16,470 nt of DNA from Verrucomicrobiota bacterium (GCA_023443985.1 JAEZSJ010000179.1:1-16470), one strand, 5' to 3'; counted from the stretch's first letter, positions 6,328 to 14,449 are shown. Notes: generated by a model from the letters alone, not told the origin. A program made the numbers and translations.

Positions 6328-6807
6328 TCACTGCACGGCGGTGATGGTGTGCTCGACGGTGCGGGCGCCCTGCGGCAGGGCGACGCGCTCGCCGATCTTC
6401 CGGCCCACGAGCGAACGGCCGAGCGGGGAGGAGGGCGTGACGACCATGACCTCGTCGCCATCGACATTCACCTCGAGTCCGCCGTGGGCGGGACCGAGGA
6501 AATAGACGCTCTTCGCCCCCCGCGCCTCGAGGCGCACCACCGCGCCGATCGCGGCGGGTTCACCGGGCGAGAAGGCGCGCACGGTGAGGTTGCGGAACGC
6601 GCTGATCGCGGTGGCGACCTCGTCGGCGAGCTTCGCCTGGCCGGCGGCGAGGTAGGCGGCGAGCTGTCCGCGCATGTCGTACCGGTCCTCAGCCCTGCTT
6701 TCGTCGTTGGTCGCCTCCTTGTGGGCGTCCTCGGCGGCTTCGGTCTGGATCGCAAACTCGGCGGCCAATGCTGCGACGATGGCGTTCAACAGGGCGATTT
6801 TGTCCAT
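6328..6807 (-). CDS. Gre-family transcription factor (GreA/GreB C-terminal domain)
   Basis: A 159-residue protein. The C-terminal half (about 86-145) is the FKBP-like GreA/GreB domain: GAVVRLEARG, VYFLGPAHGGLEV, DGDEVMVVTPSSPLGRSLVGRKIGERV. The N-terminal half is helical and contains EATNDESRAEDRYDMRGQLAAYLA (31-54), the pattern of a stand-alone Gre-like group rather than of canonical GreA; its D/E residues lie where Gre factors carry the acidic coiled-coil tip that enters the RNA polymerase secondary channel. True GreA cleaves backtracked transcripts; whether this group does is unclear, and related proteins such as Rnk use the same fold differently. The ATG at 6807 is chosen because the domain begins at MDKIALLNAI; a longer reading to 6906 adds a Cys-rich non-domain lead. 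It is convergent with the OleC-like gene and divergent from zwf across 268 bases in which I see no clear promoter. Confidence 0.85.
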   Translation of the reverse strand: MDKIALLNAIVAALAAEFAIQTEAAEDAHKEATNDESRAEDRYDMRGQLAAYLAAGQAKLADEVATAISAFRNLTVRAFSPGEPAAIGAVVRLEARGAKSVYFLGPAHGGLEVNVDGDEVMVVTPSSPLGRSLVGRKIGERVALPQGARTVEHTITAVQ

Positions 6808-7075
6808 GGTTTGGGCAGAACTCCGGCAGGTTGGGGCGACTGCGCGAAATGGGGCCGCGCAGCATGGGTAAGCCGCCAAGCAAAGGAGCCAGCGATCCTG
6901 CGCCAAGCCCCGATTTCGCCTGACGGGCCGATTTTCCCACGGTTGGAATCCGGCGGCGGACGCGGAGGATTTCCCGCTGGTCGCAGACGCCGGCGCCCGC
7001 GTCCCGGGGCACTTGGAAGTTGCGGGAATCGCGCTTCCGCCAACCTTCGTCCGCGCGTCGGCCTACCCGCCGTGT

Positions 7076-8614
7076 ATGAACACTTCGGAACGTCATCCGT
7101 TTCTCCAGGGCTTGAGCAAGCACCGCGGCGCGCCGCCGACGGTGCTCGTCATCTTCGGCGCCTCGGGCGATCTCACCGCCCGGAAGCTCCTGCCCGCCCT
7201 CTACAACCTCGCCGCCGACAATCTCCTGCCGGCCGAATTCCACCTGATCGGCTTCGGGCGTTCGCCGCTGCCCGACGAGGAGTTCCGCCGGACGGCGGCG
7301 GAGGCGGTGCGCGAGTTCTCGCGCCGCTCGCCCGTGCCGGAGATCTGGGAGCGCATCGCCAGCCGCACGCAGTTCCTCGCGGGCGGCTACGACGAGCCGG
7401 CGGCCTACGGGCGGTTGCGGGCGGCGATCGAGGCGCTCGAGCGCGGCGCGGGCCGGGCGTTGCAGGTGGTGTTCTACGTGTCGACACCGCCGACCGTCTT
7501 CCGCCCGATCCTGGAGAACCTCGGCGCGAGCGGTCTCGCCGCGCGCGGCGTGGGCACCGCGCTGGCGACGAAGGTCGTCGTCGAAAAGCCCTTCGGCCGC
7601 GACCTCGCCACGGCGCGCGAGCTGAACCGGACCATTGCGGCCGTGCTGGAGGAACCTCAGGTCTTCCGCATCGACCACTACCTCGGCAAGGAGACCGTGC
7701 AAGACCTCCTCGTGCAACGGTTCGCCAACGCCATCTTCGAGCCGTTGTGGAATCGTAACTACGTCGATTGCGTGCAGATCACGGTCGCGGAGGAGGTCGG
7801 CGTGGGCACCCGGGGCGGCTACTACGAGCAGAGCGGCGCGCTGCGGGACATGATCCAGAACCACACCATGCAACTGCTCGCGCTCACCGCGATGGAGCCG
7901 CCGGTGTCGCTCGACGCCGAGGCCGTGCGCGACGAGAAGGTGAAGGTGCTCAAGGCGATCCGCCCGCTTCGGCTCGGCCGCGAGGGCGACGCCGCGCGGG
8001 CGCAGTACGCCGCCGGGCTCGCCGGCGGGCAGAAGGTGCCCGGCTATCTCGAGGAGCAGGGCATCCGGCCGGAGTCGGCGACCGAGACGTACGCCGGGGT
8101 GCGGCTGTTCATCGACAGCTGGCGCTGGGCCGGCGTGCCGATCTACCTGCGCTCCGGCAAACGCATGGCGCGGCGCGTGACCGAGATCGCGCTGCACTTC
8201 CGGCGTCCGCCCGGCGCCCTCTTCGCCGGCAGCGACCACTACGCCGTGGCGCACAACACGCTCGCGTTCCAGATCCAGCCCGACGAGGGCATGACGGTGC
8301 TGCTCAACGGCAAGGTGCCCGGCCTCGAGACGCGTATCCAGCCGGTGAAGATGCGCTATGCCTACCACACGACCTTCGGCTCGAACACCCCCGAGGCCTA
8401 CGAGCGGCTCGTGCTCGATGCGATGATCGGCGACGGCACGCTCTTCATCCGCGGCGACGAGGCCGAGGCGTCGTGGCGGCTCTACACGCCCGTGCTCGAA
8501 TCGTGGGCGGCCGCCGGGCGCGAGGGCATGGACACCTATGTCGCCGGTTCCTGGGGCCCGACGGGCGCCGACGCGCTGCTCGCCGAACGGGGCCACGAAT
8601 GGAGGAAACCGTGA
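7076..8614 (+). CDS. zwf: Glucose-6-phosphate 1-dehydrogenase
   Basis: A 512-residue cytosolic enzyme that oxidises glucose 6-phosphate to 6-phosphogluconolactone with NADP+, the entry to the oxidative pentose phosphate pathway. The Rossmann fingerprint GASGDLTARKLLPAL is at 28-42, the EKPFG loop at 170-174, and the active-site signature RIDHYLGKE at 198-206, with H201 binding the substrate phosphate region and K205 conserved. Further family segments are NRNYVDCVQIT, YYEQSGALRDMIQNH and YLRSGKRM. Length is typical. The ATG at 7076 gives MNTSERHPFL; the frame is open to 7013 but the extra residues are unlike the family. No ribosome-binding site is evident. It heads a tight operon: opcA starts 34 bases after the stop, then pgl 2 bases after opcA. 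The 268-base divergent region upstream should hold its promoter, but I could not pick one out. Confidence 0.97.
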   Translation: MNTSERHPFLQGLSKHRGAPPTVLVIFGASGDLTARKLLPALYNLAADNLLPAEFHLIGFGRSPLPDEEFRRTAAEAVREFSRRSPVPEIWERIASRTQFLAGGYDEPAAYGRLRAAIEALERGAGRALQVVFYVSTPPTVFRPILENLGASGLAARGVGTALATKVVVEKPFGRDLATARELNRTIAAVLEEPQVFRIDHYLGKETVQDLLVQRFANAIFEPLWNRNYVDCVQITVAEEVGVGTRGGYYEQSGALRDMIQNHTMQLLALTAMEPPVSLDAEAVRDEKVKVLKAIRPLRLGREGDAARAQYAAGLAGGQKVPGYLEEQGIRPESATETYAGVRLFIDSWRWAGVPIYLRSGKRMARRVTEIALHFRRPPGALFAGSDHYAVAHNTLAFQIQPDEGMTVLLNGKVPGLETRIQPVKMRYAYHTTFGSNTPEAYERLVLDAMIGDGTLFIRGDEAEASWRLYTPVLESWAAAGREGMDTYVAGSWGPTGADALLAERGHEWRKP

Positions 8615-8648
8615 GCGCCGCCGCCGCCGGCGGGCGCGCCCCGCAGCC

Positions 8649-9629
8649 ATGAACACCGTCTTCGCCGCGTTGCCGGGGATCGAGGTGCCGGTGGCCGACA
8701 TGCGCCGCGCGCTCGAGCAGATCTGGGAGAGCGACGCGCCCGCGGCGCCGGGCGCCCCCTCCGAGTTTCGCGCCTCGCAGCTGAACCTCGTGATGCATTT
8801 CGGCCTGCCGACCACACCCGACGAGGCCGCGGCGCAGTTCGGTCTCGCCCTGCGGTTTGCGCAGGACCACCCGTGCCGTGTGATCGCCCTGGTCCCGCTC
8901 GCCGATGCGCCCCCGGCGGCGCCGATGCGGGCGAAACTCTACTCCCAGTGTTTTGTCGGCGGTTCGCGCCGCGAGATGAGCTGCACCGAGGCGCTCATCC
9001 TCGCCTATCCGCAGGAGACGCGGGCGTTCGTCTCCGACCGGGTGTCGACGCTGCTCGAGCCGGACCTGCCGGTCTACTATTGGGCGCACCGGTTCTCGGC
9101 CTGCCGCAAGATCGCCGACTACCAGTACCTGCTCCGCACCGCGCGGCGGTTCGTCTTCGACAGCGCGCTCGTGCCCGAGGAGGCGCTCACCTTCCCCTGG
9201 CCGCGGCCGGAGACGGTGCGCGATCTCGCCGCCACACGGCTGCTGCACGTGCGGCAGCTGCTCGGGCAGCATCTGGCCGGTGTCGAACCCGTGCGTCTGG
9301 CGGAGGGGCTCGACCGCGTGGTGGTACGCGCGACGCCCGGCGTGCGCCACGAGGCGCGGGCGCTGCTCTCCTGGGCGCGCGACGCGCTGGTGCGCTGCGG
9401 CGCGGCGCCCACGACCGGCGCGGTGCAGGAGCGGCTCGAACCCGGCGGGCCGGAGGTGATTGCGCTCGAGTTTCAGTATCGGAACGGTCGGTACTTCAGG
9501 TGGCGTGCGGACTTCCGGATGGCCGCGGCCGGCTTCGAGGCGGATTTCGGCCACGGGCGCGAGCTGCATTGCGCACCGGTGAAGCTCGCCGCGCCGGAGA
9601 TCGCGCTCGGGGAGGCGCTGCTGTTTTGA
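8649..9629 (+). CDS. opcA: Glucose-6-phosphate dehydrogenase assembly protein OpcA
   Basis: A 326-residue protein of the OpcA family (PF10128). Diagnostic segments are FRASQLNLVMHF (40-51), DHPCRVIAL (73-81), the SCTEALILAYP strand (111-121) and LLEPDLPVYYWAH (135-147), the last matching the family's DLPv..W motif. In cyanobacteria and actinobacteria OpcA binds G6PDH and is needed for its assembly and full activity, and in cyanobacteria it links the enzyme to thioredoxin redox control. Six cysteines are present (including C76, C101, C112 and C152), so redox control is conceivable here but not shown. The gene sits between zwf and pgl, exactly where a dedicated partner would be expected. ATG at 8649, 34 bases after zwf; stop 2 bases before the pgl start. 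Confidence 0.92.
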   Translation: MNTVFAALPGIEVPVADMRRALEQIWESDAPAAPGAPSEFRASQLNLVMHFGLPTTPDEAAAQFGLALRFAQDHPCRVIALVPLADAPPAAPMRAKLYSQCFVGGSRREMSCTEALILAYPQETRAFVSDRVSTLLEPDLPVYYWAHRFSACRKIADYQYLLRTARRFVFDSALVPEEALTFPWPRPETVRDLAATRLLHVRQLLGQHLAGVEPVRLAEGLDRVVVRATPGVRHEARALLSWARDALVRCGAAPTTGAVQERLEPGGPEVIALEFQYRNGRYFRWRADFRMAAAGFEADFGHGRELHCAPVKLAAPEIALGEALLF

Positions 9630-9631
9630 AC

Positions 9632-10375
9632 ATGGAAACCTTCGGCACGGAGTTCGGCACGGTCCACGTGGGTGCGACCGAGGAGTTGTTCGGCGAGCTC
9701 GCCCGCCTCGGCACCGCGGCGTGGCGCGCCGCGGCGGGCACGCGTTTCTCGTGGGCGCTCACGGGCGGTTCGACGCCGAAGGCCTGGTACCGCTGGGCCG
9801 TTGCGCGGCGGGCTCTGCCGGCGGAGCTGCTCGCGGCGACCGAGTGGTTCGTGAGCGACGAACGCTGCGTGCCGGCGACGAGTGACGAGAGCAATTTCGG
9901 CAACGCCGCGCGCCTGCTGCTCGACCCGCTCGATGTCGCCAAGGATCGGCGACACCCGTGGCCGGTCGAGCTGGCGCCCGCACTGGCTGCGGAAGCGTTT
10001 GCGGCGGCGAGCGATGCGGTGTGCGGCGCGGGCCGCGGATTCTCGCTGTGCCTGCTCGGGCTCGGCGACGACGCGCACACGGCGTCGCTGTTCCCCGGCA
10101 GCCCGCTGCTCGCGACCGACTCGACCGCGCGGTTCGCTGCGGTGGAGGTGCCGGACAGGGGTTGGCGGCTCACGCTTACGCCAGCGGGGCTGGCGGCGTG
10201 CGAGCGCATCGTCGTGCATGCGACCGGGGCGGCGAAGGCGGCGGCGGTGCGGCGGATCTTCGGCGGTGACGAGCCGGTGTCGGCTGTGCCGGCGAAGGTG
10301 TTGCGCGCGGCCGCGGAGCGCACGACTTGGCTGTTGGACGAGGCGGCGGCGGCCGAGTGTCCGCTGGTGCGCTGA
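9632..10375 (+). CDS. pgl: 6-phosphogluconolactonase (DevB/Pgl type)
   Basis: A 247-residue protein that hydrolyses 6-phosphogluconolactone to 6-phosphogluconate, the step after zwf. The phosphate-binding loop WALTGGSTPKAWY is at 41-53, followed by EWFVSDERCVP (71-81), SNFGNAARLLL (87-97) and the active-site strand LGLGDDAHTASLFPGS (142-157) with the catalytic histidine H149. RLTLTPAGL (179-187) is the usual RxTLT strand. Length is typical for the DevB class. The start is the ATG at 9632, two bases after the opcA stop, so translation is probably coupled; METFGTEFG precedes the first strand. The frame is open far upstream through opcA but that is overlap, not a fusion. It completes the zwf-opcA-pgl unit. 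Confidence 0.95.
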   Translation: METFGTEFGTVHVGATEELFGELARLGTAAWRAAAGTRFSWALTGGSTPKAWYRWAVARRALPAELLAATEWFVSDERCVPATSDESNFGNAARLLLDPLDVAKDRRHPWPVELAPALAAEAFAAASDAVCGAGRGFSLCLLGLGDDAHTASLFPGSPLLATDSTARFAAVEVPDRGWRLTLTPAGLAACERIVVHATGAAKAAAVRRIFGGDEPVSAVPAKVLRAAAERTTWLLDEAAAAECPLVR

Positions 10376-10431
10376 AAGGCGACGCCGGCCCGGCTTGCGG
10401 TCGGAGGTTTCCCGCGCATCGGTGTGCGGCC

Positions 10432-10803
10432 ATGGCCCACCCGACCCCTCGCAATGTCCTCGGCGGAGCGCTGAAACCCTGCAGCAACGCGCCGCTCACC
10501 GGCTTTTTCCGCGACGGCTATTGCCGCACCTGTGCGGAGGATCTCGGCAGCCATACGGTGTGCGTGGAGGTGACGGCGGCGTTTCTCGCCTTTTCGCAGG
10601 AGTCGGGCAACGACCTCTCGACGCCGCGACCGGAGCTGCATTTCCCGGGGCTGAAACCCGGCGACCGCTGGTGCGTGTGCGCGGCGCGCTGGCTGGAGGC
10701 GTACGCGGTGGGCGCGGCGCCACCGGTGGTGCTCGGCGGCACGAGCGAACACGCGCTCGAGATCGTGCCGCTTGAGGCGCTGCAACGGCACGCGACGGCC
10801 TGA
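10432..10803 (+). CDS. DUF2237 family protein
   Basis: A 123-residue protein with nearly every DUF2237 hallmark: NVLGGALKPCS (8-18), LTGFFRDGYCRTCAEDLGSHTVC (22-44, written here as one family block), FSQESGNDLSTPRPE (54-68) and FPGLKPGDRWCVCAARW (71-87), then APPVVLGGTSEHALEIVPLE. Six cysteines (C17, C31, C34, C44, C81, C83) suggest metal or redox chemistry, but the family's function is not known to me. It is small, soluble and cytosolic. The ATG at 10432 places the protein at the family N-terminus; it follows pgl by 56 bases on the same strand and may be read through from the pentose phosphate operon, though a functional link is not implied. Confidence 0.93.
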   Translation: MAHPTPRNVLGGALKPCSNAPLTGFFRDGYCRTCAEDLGSHTVCVEVTAAFLAFSQESGNDLSTPRPELHFPGLKPGDRWCVCAARWLEAYAVGAAPPVVLGGTSEHALEIVPLEALQRHATA

Positions 10804-10877
10804 CCGGTGCATTGACGCTTCGATTCGCAGGCAAAAAAGCCTCGCCGATTTAACGCTACCTCACTGAGCTCGGTCTC

Positions 10878-10894
10878 CGCCCCGCTGCGGGGCG
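10878..10894. promoter_or_regulatory. GC hairpin in the leader of the GH31 gene
   Basis: CGCCCCG, loop CTG, CGGGGCG form a perfect 7-bp stem 34 bases before the GH31 ATG. It has no following T run. It could end the DUF2237 transcript or lie in the 5' leader of the GH31 mRNA; the 124-base gap also contains an AGGC-A6-GCCT mini-stem at about 10829-10842. Function is guesswork. Confidence 0.3.
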
Positions 10895-10927
10895 CCGTTC
10901 CCCGCCTACAATCCCCTCCTTGCCCGC

Positions 10928-13834
10928 ATGAACTCCCCCGTCCTGCTCGCTCTCGGCGTCCTCTGCCTCCCGCTCGGCGCCATGCTCTCCGCCGCGGAAC
11001 CGTCCGCGCTTGAACGCCAACCCGATGGCATCGTGGTGCCGACCGCGGGCGGGCTGTTGAAACTGCAGGTGTGCTCGGCCGACATCGTGCGCGTCGCCTT
11101 CTCGGCGGACCGGGCGTTCTTCGACCGCGAGAGCTACATGCTCGACCCGCAGCGCGCGCCGAACACCGCTAGTTGGACCGTGGAGGAGGGTGCGGACGAG
11201 ATCACCCTGCGCACCGGGCGGCTGCAGGTGCGCGTGAACCGCGCGACCGGTGCGGTGGCGTTCTTCGATGCCGCAGGCCAGCCGCTCCTGGCCGAGCGCG
11301 CCGGCGGGCGCACCCTCGAGCCCGCCGAGGTGATGGGCGAGAAGACCGCGCATGTGCGGCAGGTCTGGACGGCCAACGACGACGAAGCGCTCTACGGCCT
11401 CGGTCACCACCAGCTCGGTCTGATGGACCTCAAGGGCTGGGAGCTCGACCTCTGGCAGCACAACGGCACGCTCGCGATCCCGTTCCTGGTCTCCAGCCGC
11501 GGCTACGGCATCCTTTGGGACAATAACTCGTACACGCATTTTGGTGACACTCGTCCGCTGGAGTTTCCGCCCGCCGCCCGGCTCATCGACGCGGAGGGCA
11601 ACCCCGGAGGACTCACCGGCTCCTACTTCTCCGGGCGCAACTTCGACCGGCTGGTGGCGACCCGGATCGACCCGCAGATCGCGATCGGGCGCATGCCCGA
11701 CGATGTATCCGTCGGTCAAATTCCGTCCGGCGAGACCGCCGCGACGGTCGCCACGAAGCGGCTCAACGCCTGGGTGCATCCGGCCCTCGGCAACGAGGAC
11801 GGCCCGATCTCCGTGCGTTGGGAGGGCAGCATCGAGCCCACGCAGAGCGGCGAACACCTGTTCCAGACGTTCTCCAACGCCGGCATCAAGGTGTGGATCG
11901 ACGGCACCCTCGTGATCGACCACTGGCGCCAAGGCTGGCTGCCGTGGAAGGATGTGGCGAAGGTCGCCCTCACGGCCGGCAAACGCCACGCGGTGCGCAT
12001 CGAGTGGGTGCGGGATGAGACCCCCACGCACCTGCGTTTCCAGTGGAAGACACCGGCGCCCGACGCCGACACCTCGCTCTGGTCGGAGGTCGGCGACGGC
12101 ATCGACTACTACTTCGTCCACGGCTCGAAGCTCGACGAAGTGATCGCCGGCTATCGCACCCTCACCGGCGCGGCGTCGCTGCTGCCGAAATGGGCGTTCG
12201 GGCTGTGGCAATCCCGGCAACGTTACGAGACGCAGCAGCAGAGCCTCGATGTACTCGCCGAGTTCCGCCGCCGCCGAATCCCGCTCGATGTGATTGTGCA
12301 GGACTGGTTCTACTGGCCGGCCGACGGCTGGGGCTCGCACAAGTTCGACGCTGCGCGTTTCCCCGATCCCGACGCCTGGATCCGCGAGATCCACGACAAG
12401 TACCACGCGCGGCTGCTGCTCTCCGTCTGGCCGAAGTTCTACGCCGGCACGGAGACCGGCAAGGCCTTCGAGGACCGCGGCTGGCTCTACGAACCGAACC
12501 GCAAGGAGAACATCCGCGACTGGCTCGGCTACAACTTCACGTTCTACGACGCCTTCAACCCCGCCGCCCGGAAGCTCTTCTGGCAACAGATCGAGCCGGC
12601 GCTGTATCGGCGCGGGGTCGACGCCTGGTGGCTCGACGGCTCCGAACCCGACCTCCTTCCCGCGCCCGACCTTTGGAAGGGCCGCGAACACATCATGCCC
12701 ACGATGGGCGGCACCGGCGCGCGTATCCTGAATGTCTATCCGCAGCTCAACTCCCGCGCCATCTACGAGGGACAGCGCAGCGCCGACCCGGACAAACGCG
12801 TGACGATCCTCACGCGCTCGAGCTTCGCCGGCATGCAGCGCTACGCCGGCGCCACGTGGTCGGGCGACACCTCGTCGACCTGGACCGCGCTCGCGAAGCA
12901 GCTGCCCGCGGCGCTCGGCTACTCGCTCTCCGGCATGCCGTACTGGACGATGGACATCGGCGGATTCTCGGTGCCGGAGCGTTTCAACACCGCGCAGCCG
13001 ACCGCGGCCGACCTCGAGGACTGGCGTGAGCTGAACACCCGTTGGTTCCAGTTCGGCGCGCTCACCCCGATGTTGCGCGTGCACGGCGAGAGGCCGTTGC
13101 GCGAGATGTGGTTCTTCGGCGCCGACGAGGGGCACCCGGCCTACGACGCACAGCTCAAGTTCGCCCAGCTGCACTACCGTCTGTTGCCGTACATCTACTC
13201 GGTCGCGGGCGACGTCACGCAGCGTGGCGGCAGCTTCCTCCGTGCGCTCGTGATGGACTTCCCGACCGATTCCCGCGCCCGCGCGATCGGCGACCAGTAC
13301 CTCTTCGGTCCGGCGTTGCTCGTCAGCCCCGTGGTGACGCCAAAGACGAGCTCGCGCCCGGTCTATCTGCCGGCAACTCCCGGCGGTTGGTACGACTTCT
13401 GGACCGGTGCGGCCCTTGCGGGCGGCCGCACCATCGACGCCTCCTCCCCGTACGACACGATTCCGGTGCACGTGCGAGCCGGCTCGATCGTGCCCTTCGG
13501 GCCTGAGCTGCAGTATTCCACCGAGAAACCCGCCGACCCGCTCACGGTGTGGATCTACGCCGGCGCGGACGGTGAGTATTCATTCTATGAGGATGACGGG
13601 ACGAGTTATGGCTACGAGAGGGGTGAGTTCACGCGGATCCCGTTCAGGTGGAACGACCGCGAACGCACATTGACGATCGGGGCCCGCCAGGGGCGGTTTA
13701 CCGGGATGCTGGCCGAACGCACCCTGCATGTGGTGCTCGTGCGCGCCGACAAACCACTCGGGTTCTCCACCGATCCGCGCCCTGAACGCTCGCTCCGCTA
13801 CACCGGAGAAGCATTGGACGTGAAGTTCGAGTGA
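10928..13834 (+). CDS. Secreted GH31 alpha-xylosidase with inserted PA14 domain
   Basis: A 968-residue exported glycosidase. Residues 1-23 form a signal peptide (MNSPVLLALGVLCLPLGAML, cleavage likely after SAA). An N-terminal beta domain is interrupted at about 227-375 by a PA14 domain (GGLTGSYFSGRNF ... HLRFQWKTP). The GH31 barrel starts near 418 (LPKWAFGLWQSRQRY). WWLDGSEPD holds the predicted nucleophile D570, and WSGDTSS the predicted acid/base D647. The C-terminal beta region contains YLPATPGGWYDFWTG and GEYSFYEDDGTSYGY. GLWQSRxRY, DVIVQDWFYWP and LLSVWPKFYAG match the PA14-containing alpha-xylosidases of xyloglucan breakdown (Cellvibrio and Bacteroides types), which remove alpha-1,6-xylose from the non-reducing end of xyloglucan oligosaccharides, the PA14 domain lengthening the substrate site. 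Substrate is inferred from these motifs. No transporter, sensor or other glycosidase is adjacent. It ends before a strong shared hairpin. Confidence 0.93.
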   Translation: MNSPVLLALGVLCLPLGAMLSAAEPSALERQPDGIVVPTAGGLLKLQVCSADIVRVAFSADRAFFDRESYMLDPQRAPNTASWTVEEGADEITLRTGRLQVRVNRATGAVAFFDAAGQPLLAERAGGRTLEPAEVMGEKTAHVRQVWTANDDEALYGLGHHQLGLMDLKGWELDLWQHNGTLAIPFLVSSRGYGILWDNNSYTHFGDTRPLEFPPAARLIDAEGNPGGLTGSYFSGRNFDRLVATRIDPQIAIGRMPDDVSVGQIPSGETAATVATKRLNAWVHPALGNEDGPISVRWEGSIEPTQSGEHLFQTFSNAGIKVWIDGTLVIDHWRQGWLPWKDVAKVALTAGKRHAVRIEWVRDETPTHLRFQWKTPAPDADTSLWSEVGDGIDYYFVHGSKLDEVIAGYRTLTGAASLLPKWAFGLWQSRQRYETQQQSLDVLAEFRRRRIPLDVIVQDWFYWPADGWGSHKFDAARFPDPDAWIREIHDKYHARLLLSVWPKFYAGTETGKAFEDRGWLYEPNRKENIRDWLGYNFTFYDAFNPAARKLFWQQIEPALYRRGVDAWWLDGSEPDLLPAPDLWKGREHIMPTMGGTGARILNVYPQLNSRAIYEGQRSADPDKRVTILTRSSFAGMQRYAGATWSGDTSSTWTALAKQLPAALGYSLSGMPYWTMDIGGFSVPERFNTAQPTAADLEDWRELNTRWFQFGALTPMLRVHGERPLREMWFFGADEGHPAYDAQLKFAQLHYRLLPYIYSVAGDVTQRGGSFLRALVMDFPTDSRARAIGDQYLFGPALLVSPVVTPKTSSRPVYLPATPGGWYDFWTGAALAGGRTIDASSPYDTIPVHVRAGSIVPFGPELQYSTEKPADPLTVWIYAGADGEYSFYEDDGTSYGYERGEFTRIPFRWNDRERTLTIGARQGRFTGMLAERTLHVVLVRADKPLGFSTDPRPERSLRYTGEALDVKFE

Positions 13835-13855
13835 GGGTGGCGCTCGGTTGCTCGC

Positions 13856-13895
13856 AAAAACACAAGACCCGCCGGCGATGCCGGCGGGTCTTGTG
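13856..13895. terminator. Perfect 16-bp hairpin terminator between convergent genes
   Basis: CACAAGACCCGCCGGC (13861-13876), loop GAT, then GCCGGCGGGTCTTGTG (13880-13895) form an uninterrupted 16-bp stem. On the minus strand the stem is followed directly by TTTTT (13856-13860), so it is a canonical Rho-independent terminator for the leftward glycine-zipper gene, whose stop is at 13919-13921. For the rightward GH31 gene (stop 13834) the same stem lacks a T run but may still act. Confidence 0.92.
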
Positions 13896-13918
13896 CTGGA
13901 GGGGAGCAGAGTCGCGGT

Positions 13919-14401
13919 TCAGCGGCGGTCCCAAGTGTGCGCTCGCCGGCTGCGGCGGTCGTTGTCGCGCGTACCGCGATAGTCGTGATGATGCGTCCGG
14001 CGGCCGTCATGATGGCTCCAGGAGCCGTGCGCGTGGTGGTATCGGTCATCATGTCGCGGAGCGACAACGACGACCCGGTGGGGCGGGCAGGGTGGCGCCA
14101 CGACCACGTGGCGGGTCGGGGGGCAATGGGGGCGGGAGACGATCACCGTCTCGCGATAATGGGGCGCGCCACCGTGGTGGCCGTGGTCGTCGGTGAGGGC
14201 GGTCAGGAGAAGCCCGGCGGCGGCCCCGATCGCAGCGCCTTCGGCGGCGCGGTGGTCGTTGTGCTCGCCGATGATGGCCCCCGCGATACCGCCCAAGACG
14301 GCGTTGCGGACGGCATCGTTGCCGCGGGCATGGACGAGGGTGGGGGTAGCGGCCACGAGCCCGGCCGCGCAGGCGAGAGAGAGAAGAAAGCGGGTTTTCA
14401 T
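13919..14401 (-). CDS. Secreted glycine-zipper, histidine-rich protein
   Basis: A 160-residue protein. Residues 1-25 are a signal peptide (MKTRFLLSLACAAGLVAATP, cleavage likely after VHA). A glycine-zipper segment follows (about 34-66: AVLGGIAGAIIG, then AAEGAAIGAAAGLLLTAL), typical of small envelope proteins that insert in or stack on membranes. The rest is unusual: 17 histidines in the last 90 residues, a tandem CPPTRHVVVAPP / CPPHRVVVVAPR repeat (93-116) and an Arg/Asp/His tail. A periplasmic or outer-membrane location and metal binding are inferences; I know no function. The frame stays open upstream to 15187, but that part overlaps the DUF5069 gene and is not coding-like, so the ATG at 14401 is used. 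It has a strong terminator just downstream and paired repeats upstream, suggesting its own regulated transcript. Confidence 0.85.
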   Translation of the reverse strand: MKTRFLLSLACAAGLVAATPTLVHARGNDAVRNAVLGGIAGAIIGEHNDHRAAEGAAIGAAAGLLLTALTDDHGHHGGAPHYRETVIVSRPHCPPTRHVVVAPPCPPHRVVVVAPRHDDRYHHAHGSWSHHDGRRTHHHDYRGTRDNDRRSRRAHTWDRR

Positions 14402-14449
14402 ACGCCGGAGTGAGACGTTGGCCGCGGAAACGAGTTTCACCGGGTTGGC

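Noticed and set aside
6808..7075. The 268-base divergent gap upstream of zwf, searched for a small gene, riboswitch or clear promoter
   Set aside because: No convincing short coding frame, conserved RNA structure or -35/-10 pair could be picked out by eye.
6689..8815. A 708-codon open frame on the minus strand across zwf
   Set aside because: It is antisense to a clearly identified zwf and rich in Arg/Ala/Gly/His without recognisable motifs, as expected for a shadow frame in GC-rich DNA.
10812..10912. TTGACG (10812-10817) and TACAAT (10907-10912) as a promoter for the GH31 gene
   Set aside because: The two are far too distant to form one promoter, and neither has a partner hexamer at 16-18 bases.
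10856..13471. An 871-codon open frame on the minus strand across the GH31 gene
   Set aside because: It is antisense to a motif-complete GH31 enzyme and its composition is that of a shadow frame; no domain is visible.
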